Of a stretch of 64,000 nt of DNA, positions 25,603 to 37,600 are shown piece after piece (position 1 is the first letter of the stretch; every line of letters begins with the position of its first letter). The notes beneath the pieces were generated by a model. The model worked only from the letters and a program-made list of their open reading frames with translations, was not told the origin of the DNA and ran no database searches. A program made the position numbers and the translations under genes. Origin of the DNA: Saccoglossus kowalevskii (taxonomy: Eukaryota > Hemichordata > Enteropneusta > Harrimaniidae). The DNA is taken from the NCBI RefSeq assembly GCF_000003605.2, contig NW_003149267.1:335873-399872 (forward strand), written 5' to 3'.

Positions 25603-28600
25603 CTACTTTAATATATTTTCCACAAGTTTTGCACAGTCTGAAACCTTAGCTGGTGCTGCCAAAGTTGTTGCCTTGGTAACAACCGGTAGTAAATCTAATG
25701 ACCTGGATATAGCTATTGCTTCCTCATTGTTAGCGATTAAAGTCCCTAACCCTACAAGATATCTGAATTGTGCCTCTGATTCACTTTCACATTGAAATAA
25801 AGCAGCCAATACAGATAAACACTGCGCTTTACCCTCTACATCAGAACTAGACGCCAATGCTACGCAGTAATTCAGAATTAAACTAGAAAGTGAAATCCTA
25901 ACATTACGATTGTTACTATCTTTGTACTCCAGAAATGATGTCAATATACCATCCCTGTTGCTTAGCAAACATTGGTTGCCCTGAGCCTGACTGAAAGCAT
26001 TACAGAGAGTTCTGAGTACCAGCATTTGATTGGCTGGTTTAGTGTCATGTGATAGTATACTATGAAGATGTCCTAGGAATTGCTGACCATCTTTTTCATT
26101 GCAAAAATGTTGATTAACAACTTGATGTTGGATTGAAATGCGAAGTATATCCAAAGCAGGAAACACTGTATCTGAAATGGAATAAACAATTGTAACTAAA
26201 AAAGCCCATCACAACTGGATAATGTCAACCATTTTCCCATTAGACCAAAAATCAAAGTTTAACTCAGCAAAGCTCATATCTGAATACAGAATATGTGCAA
26301 TCATCATTGTTCTGTGGGAAAAAAAAATCAGTTAAAGAGCAATGTCAATGTCAAGTTAAGATCATCAGGCAGCCAGTGTTCAGCACCAATATATAGTAAA
26401 ATCAGTCCCTAACCCTTCAGAGTAAGTATGTTAATTCATTTTGAAATTCATGGTAACTGTATTATTTCACCATCCATTCATTTGACATTTTCTGCTGAAA
26501 TTTACCGCAGTTTTCCAACCAAATCATTATTATCATGTATATGCTAAAAAAGGAATGTCAAACGGTGATAATAAAATATTGTATAGCAAATTTGATCAAA
26601 ATCTGTTTACATGGACTGAAATGAGATAATTAATATGCAAATTAGCTACTTAATATGCATGGTTACGCATTATTCCAAGGTATCTATTAAAGTAAAACAT
26701 GAGTGTAATCTATTACAACATACCTGCTGGCCACTGTAATAATTTCCACAATATTTCAATTTGTTTCATGGATGGTGTTTGTGTCACATCCAGTAGCTGA
26801 CTCACATCTTGTATTTGGTTGTCATCTAATCTGTCACTTTCACATAAACCAGTGTTCAGTTCCTTCAATTTATCTGAAATATGTTTTAAACTTTAGTGCT
26901 GCAAGCCTTAAATGTTGCTAACTCAGGCATTATGTGTAAAATATCCGATGATTACTTGATCTGAGCAATTTTATTTAATTTTATTTAAAATTTAATTTTA
27001 ATTTTAAAGACACATTTCTTACCTATAACAGCTTTACCGTTAATCGAGTCAAATGTAAGGTAACTGGTTTTAGGAAAGTACGCATTACTAATCAGTGGTT
27101 TGCCTTTAGATTGGAATTGAACTGTTGGCTGACCATAAGTTGGTATATATCGACTGCCACCTAGAATTAACAATATGTATACCAAACATCAGACTGTATG
27201 TGGAACTATTGCTGGTATTACCTGGTACACTGGAAACAAGTATTTCACTATAGATACCTTGTATGATAATTTTGGTGTTCTTAGAATTTGAATACCCAAG
27301 CTGTGTACAAAATCATTAACTAAAAATATTCACTGATAATAGCAAATATAAATATCCCCACAAAGTAAATAAATCTGATGGAGGTCCACCCAAGATGCTA
27401 GTGGTTTTCAAGAAGTCAATTGTGAAGCTAAGAAGTACAGTACAGTACAGTCAGACTCGTAGCTTTGGCTTTTCGTCAAGACTTTTTTTAGTTTTGTTGT
27501 TAGGAGTTGATAGATCAAATGACTTGTATTACACATTATTAAATGCCTGTGAATGATGCTTACCTGTCAATGGGTCATGCATTGGTATATCACTTAGAGA
27601 AGATGGCATTGGTTGTTGGCCGCTACCAGGAACATACCGAGAACCACCTGCATCATGGTTAAAATATAGCCAATTAATGCATTTGTTACTCTACTCAGTA
27701 ACAGAGATAATATATGGTTTATCATTAGCAAGTTTGGGGTTCTTTAGTTACTAAATTGTGTTTGACAGAGTCAAGATGATATTACACAATTGACTGCAGT
27801 CAGCCAACATTTTTAAAAAGTCGGCCTACTGAACGCGAAAAAAAATCAAACGTGTTGCATTCCTGCAAACAAATGTGGGCCAACCTACATGTGTAATGTG
27901 ATGGTTGCACCTACATGACTGATTATAATAGGCCAATGCTCTGCTGGCTAGCTGACTAAAGTTGGTTGTGTAATTTCGTCTTTAGCTTGCAACTAATGGT
28001 GGATTTGCACTTATTTACATTTTGTGTGCGTGCACATACACAGTGAGCGGTTGGCAAGTACTGGTTATTCACACCCAAAGATAAAATACAGTGTCAAGAA
28101 GGAACCTTTATTTGTAGCGATTGAACATTCAACATTTCAGACAGCGTTGTGATATTAACAAGACACTACATACCTGTGAATGGATCCTGCATTGGTGTTG
28201 GACCTGATGATGGTTGTGTACTATTACTACCAGCAGGAATATAACGAGAACCACCTATTGATATGAATGTACGAGTATTGCCATATAACATGTATAACAC
28301 TTAATGTATAATGCACAGCTGTAATTACTGCAGTGGGGGGATACGCAGCCAAGACACTTTATCGGTAGAAGTCAACCCCAGGACATTGTCAATCTACCGA
28401 TATATACTGCAAAACATACATTGTAGCTACACGCCAGTTTAGCGAATATAACATGAATTAACTAAATCTTAATTTACCAAAAGTGCCAACAGTCTCATTG
28501 TGAGATTATATTTATTTTAAATTAGTGACATCTTGAATTAGCAAAATTACAGATCAGCTAAATTAGCTAAAATAACATGCTAGCTAAAAAGACACGTTTT

Positions 28601-31600
28601 ACAGTACATTGTAGTCCATACAACAATGTATCAAAACACAAAGATTTTTATATCAAATGTATACAAATTCGCTGTACTACTAGTTAAACTGTTTTTTGAT
28701 TATGCATGTAATATTATAAACTGAAGAGATTATTTTCTGTTCACTCACAAAATATCTCAATGCCATAGTTCTCTCTGAATTTTGACATTGAGATGTAAAG
28801 CGTGAAATTCAAGTTCAAAATCAAATTTGTTTTTTTTTGCGGCAGACCTTCATATCGCATCTTCCATGCAAGATCTCCCAGTGAATGGAAATTCAACCAT
28901 TGTTACAAGAAAAGAGCATTACAACACTTTACAGTATACATGTAGCAGATAAAATTGTTAACTTCCTGTTGACATAAAAACATTTTTTGTAACTGTTTGC
29001 ATTTTTGAGTCTGATAAAATACATGAACAGAATTAATTTTGTCCCCTTGTAGTTCATGTGACGTAATTTGTATTAACATCAGTACGATCATGGTTTATTG
29101 TTATGTTTTAACAAGAACCTTTCTCTCCAAAAATTTTTTGGTTTATGCTTTATCCTTTTCACCACCAGTTCCCTCTTTTCATCACAAATTCACAAACTAG
29201 TTCTGTTTATAGTCTGCACTTTCTTTCAAAATATTGGGACAAAAATAGCCAAATAATTTGAGTAAAAACTGAAAATTGTTGAGAATTGTAAGAACAAGAT
29301 GCAAATAAAAAAAAATTGGACGAGAATGTCTGGTGGTAAAAACGTTAACAGTCTTAAGATTCTCACCTGTAAATGGATCACTAACTGTTACTGGAGTCCC
29401 ACCACCAAGTGTTACACCTTTACTGTTTTCAACTATGAAGTTAGCGACTTGGTCTAGGAATAGTGGACTTAATTCATGTTTATTTAGAAACCTTTGAGCA
29501 GCAAACCATGGGTCTTCTGAAATATTATAAGGCAATTGTAATGGAGGTTTGCCTTCCTCTATGTCTACACTAAAAACATAATCATATTCCTGAAAAACAA
29601 GAAGACAATCACATTAAACTGAACTGTACTGAAGGGTAAAAACGAGAGTTTATTGTAGAATATATAATAGATTATCAGGGGTTTTTCTAGAAAAAAACTG
29701 CAAGAGGGAGCACTGAATTCAGCGACACTGCCAAGTGGGGGAGATAGGGTTCTTCCTACCAGGGTGTAGAGTTTTTGATAATTCTAAGTTAAAATGGAGC
29801 ATTCTATGGCTTCCTTGGGGCCAAAATTACTATCAGACAGGTCACAGTTGAAGACTGTGGCCACATGTGATCCCTGGTCATTCAGAATTTTATGGTTGCC
29901 AGAGGATCTGCTCCCCAGGGTAAGGGGACGCATGGCCATGGCATGAGAGCGCTCCGCCCGTGTTCCCTTGTTTAAAAATATCCCTGGATTAGAGTACAAA
30001 GCTAAATTATATTCACATGTATCTCATAATGCACTGTCTCTATAAACTTTTAACATAACTGTTCATTGCATACCAGAAAACAAAATATGGACATCATGAA
30101 AAAACAAAATGAGCGCTGGTCCAGCATATCTGAGGACATTTTGAAACATTTCGATATAGTCAAATTTTAAAGTAGACGTTCAAGATCAAACTGTGATACC
30201 ATATAAACACATCGAGTAATTATGTATTATGTTTGTTACGTACCTTTCCTTCATAGGTGGCTTTACCAGACTGGCGTTGTGATGAATCAGCTGAACCAAC
30301 AACATCACCTATCTTATTCCATTTCATATCAGCAGCACTCCATGAATATGCCTCTACTTTATTCTCACCAACTCTTACCATAGTTGTTTGACCATCTTTT
30401 TTACCTGTATAAAACCAATAAGAAAATGTATTCACTTTATATCCTCACACACATGACTCCTGACAGAATGACATGAGAGACACCCCTTTTCTTCCTTTCT
30501 TCACCTGGATAATTTTAAAAACATGCTTTTAAAGTTGTAGGTACATAGATTTTATATATTTTAGACCTGTACAGCTTGTTTGGGCCACAAAATACGAGCC
30601 CAGTGATAATAAAATCCTGCATATGGTTCTGCAGTAGCTTCTAACAATTGAGTATATCTATGACCATGTTTGACGATGTGTTAACTTCACCATCAAACTC
30701 GTCAATGAATATTGTTATTTTTTTTGGTATCAGTGTTGATTATGATAGCGAAACTGTCATGTGAATCAACAACTTTTGCTTCAAATCAAACAATGTCCTA
30801 AGTAGTTCAAGGTGTTCCAATGAGTGACTGATTTATTTAACTGCACAAACAATGGTTAAGATACATTAAAAAATATGGTTAAAATAGTTAATGTGTATGC
30901 TAATTAGCTAATTATTATGCACAGAATAATTGTGATCTATTATAAAACATTCAACTCTCATAGTATGCATACACTATACACACAAGAATAATACATTTAT
31001 GTGATTTAAAGAATTAATTAATTAACAAATTTCAGAGCCAGCTAAACTAATTGATTACCAGCATGCCAAATTTGGTTGAAATTTGCCAAACAGCTTCCAA
31101 TAATATTATACTCATTAACTCAGTTAACAGTCTTTCAGATTCATCTTGAACACAGGGATTAATAACATTGACAGGAATCTCAACTAACCTGGTTTGTGTA
31201 AGCTTTCAGGTCCAGGGACTAATATTGATAGAAATCTCAACTAACCTGGTTTGTGTAAGCTTTCAGGTCCAGGGACCAATAACATTGACAGAAATCACAA
31301 CTAACCTGGTTTGTGTAAGCTTTCAGGTCCAGGGACTAATATTGACAGAAATCTCAACTAACCTGGTTTGTGTAAGCTTTCAGGTCCAGGCTCTAATAAT
31401 ATTGATAGGAATCTCAACTAACCTGGTTTGTGTAAGCTTTCGGGTCCAGGAAGTTCATCAATTTTAATCTTCCCTAAATCATCAGATTCTGGATTCAATG
31501 ATGCCGAAGATACTTGCTTTTCAAACATGTCAATTTCTTCAGCACTAGCAGTTCTATCTGGATTACATGTGAATACTCTAACCATATTATCACTGTACAA

Positions 31601-34600
31601 AAAAAATAATGAATATGAATATAATATTGGTATACATGACCACAGTATACTACCATTCCAGGGGTACTACTGAGGCAATATACCGGTAATACAAGGGTGG
31701 CACTAGAACCCACTAGAAGTATTAAAAAGAATAAACCCCCTTACAGACTTCATTTATTTTGTCGTTGTATTTATTTATTTGTTTATGCTTGCAGAACACT
31801 TCTGAACTCAATTACTTACAAGAACAGTTAGACCAATCAGAGAGCAGCTTGTTTGATGACTGTTTTTCAATGTAACAAATTCTACCTTGTTTTTATGCCT
31901 TGCCTGAACTTTACTTTTGTTGATTTCCAAGAATTATTTTCAGCTGTAGATGGTGAATATACAGGGTAGATCCCTTTCCAGACTCGAAACAACAGACCCA
32001 ATTTAGAGTACCGATAACACCAATATACCTTCCCAATACAATCAATGAATCAGTACTGAATCATAGCATTTGGATACATCAAGATCACTCCAGATTACAG
32101 CATGTTCAACCCAACAAGTTTAGACACCAAAATAACTCAAACAAGGCAAAGATGAAGTTGAGTTTTGACGAGTTCTAAAATATTTTGTGCACCACTATTG
32201 GAGTGAAATTATTTATAACGACATACAGGTGTTTAGGAATCATCTTAGTATATCAAAATGTCTGTCATTTAGAAATAAAATGCTATTATTGAGAAACGTG
32301 CATGTGATCTGATTCACTGATACCGAATACCAGGTAAATCCAAAGCCAAAATGCAGTGCTTAGTCATGTCTAGCTCCCTCTCCAAGGGTATTCTCATTAG
32401 AGCTAAGTGTACCAACTGAACAAATCTATAAGTTGAAAAATTTCATAAGCAACACAGGTTTTATTGAATTTTATAAAAGAGGGTTATTTAGCCTCCATCA
32501 TATTATCAACTTATTTCAGCTGGTTCACTTTAAATGTAACACAGCACCACTCACCATACCATGTCATACACCATCCAAAACAATGTCCAAGTTCACACTG
32601 AGCTCACATACTGCTTCAGTTTAGGCATATTTTATAACATAATTCACTTCCAACAAAACACACTACACGATATATATATATACATATTGGTATATATACT
32701 ATACATATATACCACATGTACCAAAATCAATGACATTTTAAGAGACAAATTACACAAGCACAAATTGAACATCTAAATATGCACAATGGTGCAAAAAGGA
32801 AAAACTTGCAGCAAGCTGGGCTAAAAGCCAAGCAAACTCATTAAGGGTCATACAGTAAAAGCATGTAACAGCAAACTTAGTAATTTTATAAATATTGCTG
32901 TATAACCACAGGAAGCCCAGGAACTATGTTCAACTGTACCTATGACCTATGACCCCCCCCCCCCCCTCATAGAGACTGCGTACTACAGTTGATTATAGTT
33001 CCTGGGCTCCCTGTGGTATAACCTGTCATTGATAAGTTTTAGGGGTTAATCCATGACAAAGGTCACAGTTGAATATGTCTACTAGTAATGTTCAAATCTG
33101 ACTGGCTGTCAAGGCTATGCCATATAGTATAAAAAGTCTGTTTACAAGTAAAGGCTTTGGGTAATACAGTCAAACCTGTGTTAGTGACTACCTGCCTGTA
33201 GTGACCACTTTTATGTATGACCAATCTGTGTAGAAAAACAACCTCAATTATATGACCAACCTTTCAATAATTTGACTTTGAGAGTAGAGACCAAACAATA
33301 ATTACATTCCCTTTACTAAACAATTTTTAATTTTCTGAATCAAAATAAATGTTTTTTGTTGTCATAGTCATAGTCATTATTTTCTGGACAAATAATAACC
33401 AAACCTCCATATAAAGACCACCTGTCTATAAAGACTATGTTAATGAAGTTCCTTGGGTAGTTACTATACATGTACTCAGGTTTGACAGCAACTGATTTGC
33501 CAAGAAAAAGGCAATTACAACATTTGTTCGCAGTATTAGGAGAGATCCTCTATTATATAACAGATGAAATACAAACCTTGCACCTACAGCAATATCGCCA
33601 TTATTTAATGTAGTAACAGACCAGACAGACTGTGCTGGTAGATGTACAGTTTGTGCACAGTCACCAGCCTTCCATATACGCAATGTTCTATCTTCACCAA
33701 CAGTAGCAAAGTCTGTTCCGTTGGGTAGTACAGACAGACTGTAAACATAGTTTGTATGGCCATAATACTCCTGTAGACACTGTCCTGATGTTAACCATCT
33801 ACGAATACTGGCATCGTTACTTGCTGATAAAAACTCAACATCTGATAGGACAGCTAATGCTCGTACACAGTCAGTATGTCCTAATAATAAAAGAACATCA
33901 AATCATTAATACATCACAGCAAGATAATAACATTTATCCACAATCCAGTGCAAAACTTTATTTACAACTTACTTGTAACTGGAAATCAAGACGTATAGTA
34001 GTTACATACTGGGTTGCAAACAAACCAAATCGGATGAAAAAATATATGAATGTGTATATTGCTAACATTATGTCCCATCTTTGTAATGAATTTTAACAAA
34101 AACAGTGCCTGAAAATTGAGTAAAATTGGGTAAAGACATCAAAATCAAATAAAATGGTCATCAGCCATTTTTTAATCAGATAACCATAAAACGTATTAAA
34201 GTTTTGATGAAATCGATGACATTAATCAAATCCTAGGTGTGCATATATATTAATAAGTATGCATATACTTATTTTTTTTGTTACAATTTGTTTTAAATAA
34301 CTTACTATTACGACCACAAACCCATTCCCCTTGATTTTTGGTGTTGAATCCAGGTATGATTCAAACCTTGATTGCAAATTTTAAATTTTACGCAACAGCA
34401 TAGTTATTAAAATTATTAGTAAGATATTGGTCAATAATTACCGATAGATAAATTTTATTACATCCTGTTTTCTCCCATGCACATCTGGCTGAAATGATTT
34501 GTACATGTAACAGAAAAAATGTAATGGGTTTTTCTTTGACAAATCGTCTGTTTTGGTTCCATGGACAAATCACCTTATTAATTTTCTACATTATAATTCA

Positions 34601-37600
34601 TAATGTATATATATCACCAAAGGCTTTGAACAAAGCAGTGCATGAAATATTGATATTAATTTCCATGAATGCAAACAGGGGTTGAAATACTCTGGTGCAC
34701 ACTGCACTATGCACATAGATTATTAGCTAGTGCAAGTAAACTCAAAATATAATGTGCACGCTGTGCATGTAGAAATTAACACAACATTTTCTCATTATAT
34801 TCACTAAGCCTAAATTAAGTTCAACAAATATTGTAAGGTAACTAAAAAAAAAAAGCAAATTCTTTCGTGTTCACATTGATCGAGAACCCGTAAATTATAT
34901 TATAACTTTAAAATTGGTGCATTTCACAACAAGTTAGTGCAGGTAAATTTCAAATTCAACATGCACACTGTGCATGCTGGGAAAAAATTCTATTTCAATC
35001 CCTGGCAAATTAGAATATTTGTTTGTATTTCAATAGATTGTAATTTGTAAACAATAAATTAATTAAGTAGCTTTAACTCACCTGTGAATGTTTGCTCACA
35101 TTTTCCAGTTCTCCATAATTTAATAGTTTTATCAGCAGACGCAGACAACATGAGACCTTGAGATGGTAAAACAGCTACCGCCCAGACTGCTAGTGAATGT
35201 CCTTTGAGTGTCATCACATTCTTCTCTTGTAACCAGACTTTAGCTGTACAATCCCAGGAACCACTCAGTAAAGTACCAAACTTACCAGCAGCTAATGCAC
35301 AAACTGACAACATGTATACAACCTATGAAACGCATTCAATGTATGGCTGATTATACACATTAAATTCTATGGCTTCAGCGACACTACCTTACCTACATAT
35401 TTTGGGAAAAAATTTATAATTTATTTTATGCAAATGAGCCAATAATTATATATTATACATTATATATTCTACGCAAATTATCAATGGGAAAAAAAAATAA
35501 CTAAAATTAAAAGAAATATCTGCAATGAAACAATGATATCATAACTGATGTCTCTTGTGAGTTAGAAATCTTACCAGTATTAGTATGACCACTCAAAGTG
35601 TATAAGGGAGTTGTAGAAGTTGGTAGATATGCATTGATTGTATTATCATTACTGCCAGTCATAATAAGGCCTTGTGAATAAGCTTCACTTGGAGGCATGA
35701 TACAAACACAGGAAATAAAGTTTTTATGTCCAGTTAAACAGTACGCTTGCATAAAGCCTCTTCCATCACTGAAACAAAAATAAAAAAATACTTGGATTTT
35801 CAGTACGATTTCATTATCTGTTCATTCCCAGTATATTTTTAACATCACTCAGCAGCCACTTGTGTTTTGTACTAATTTAAGCAAGAAGTTCAAAATCATT
35901 CTCACATTTTTTCTAGTAGTTTCTGTGACTTATATTTTCAAAACATACTGTATCAAATATGTTCACAATTAATCATTTTAGGTATATTGTTGACAATCTA
36001 CTATCAACACAACAAACCTGTTCTCTTCATCTTTACAAATATTTATTAATTTTAATATTATTTGAATACAACCAGCAAATCAACAATCATAGAGTGCAAT
36101 GACTAAATGCTTCACTGTACATGTACACTCGTATGGTAGGTCAGAATTTCATGACATAACAGTAACTTGATTCTACTAAAATTGTGTTCAACCTCGCAAG
36201 GCCCTGTATGCCAATTGCTACATGTTGTTTGGTTAAATAAAACTTCAAAACTGCATCAAGTGACAACTCCCAGTAAAGCGCAAGGAAGAATAATTTTATT
36301 AAATTCATATAGTTGGGTTGGGTTGCATTTACACTCTAACTTTTTCATGCAGAATAAAAATGAAAATCAAATAATTTACAAATTTACAAATTATTTATTT
36401 ACATATATCCTTCTTTTAGCCAATATATATTTTGTGTTATCCTACCGACACCATAAAAAACCTTGTGAAAATAGAGGGCATTTTTGCCTGATACCTTAAA
36501 ATACCATGGCCATTTTTGCACATTGTCTCTTTTGGTTTTACATCTCCCGAACTTTAGATTATGGAATATTCTTACAACTTCTTGTATGCATTATATCTAT
36601 TATGATGTCCTTTATGTAATATACTACTTTTATGAAATACACGAAAGGTATTTTTCTAGTCATCACTAAAAAATCACACATGGCTGTTGGTATGGATTTA
36701 TGGTTTATTATGGTATCAGCTATTATGGACATTATGGTTTTTTTATGGTAAAATTTGTTACACTTGGATTGAATATGGTAATTTATGGCATTTTATATGA
36801 TACTTGATTGTGAAATGGTATATTATGGCTTCAGATTTAAAATTTCATGGTAATATATGGTGTCAGAGTTCACTAAACCATGTGTTACTATACCATCAAG
36901 ATTTCATTAAAATTTGATACACAGGTGCAAATCTGTTTAGACTAATGACATATTTTGCTTCTATCTGTCCAGACGTTTTTGTTTATCATATTTATACTTA
37001 GTTTTTCTTTAGCCAAAATATATCAGTGGTCAAACTGTAGAAATGTTCATTTCTTTTGATAAACAAATTCTTCTAGTGCTGCTAGTCTATAAACAAATGA
37101 AGATCATTAACATTTTCAAAATGACAGCTATTTTAGCCCATAAAAAGGTTACTACACAGGCAGTACATGTAAATGCTAAATCTGTTGACAACATTTTGAG
37201 TTTCAAAATTATTCAGAGTTTAACAGAATTTGATCGTCGCATTTAGGTAATTATATTTTCTCAAATAAAAACCTGAAGCCATATTTTACCATAACATGGT
37301 ATTTTATGGTCCAAGCCATAAAAACCCATATTGTCTGGCAGAATACTTATTCCTTCTGAAACCATAAAGTACCATATTTTGTGGTCCTGAGGTTATGATA
37401 AAATAAACGTGTATTCCCCAAACCATATTTTACCATAACATGGTATTTTATGGACCAACGATTTCCTTTCCCAAGCCATAAAAACCCATATTATCTGGCT
37501 GAGTACTTATTCGTTCTGAAACCATAAAGTACCATATCTTTAATTATTACTGTAGCCATATAATGCCATACAAAACCATATTTTGGGGGGTAACATTTTT

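Larger units (their letters stand above)
31593..33576 (-). other. PLAA intron 4 with two inverted-repeat elements
   Basis: About 2 kb of intron. It holds the foldback at 32901-33020, the family H element at 33167-33488, and a short AT-rich TATA-type run near 32671-32715. No exon recognised. Confidence 0.6.

Noticed and set aside
31160-31450. CRISPR-like array (also at 63582-64000 and 24845-25018)
   Set aside because: Units abut without unique spacers, in a eukaryotic gene context; these are minisatellites.
31168-31467. Plus-strand repeat peptide ([13 protein letters not shown] units)
   Set aside because: Reverse reading of the PLAA donor minisatellite with units divisible by 3.
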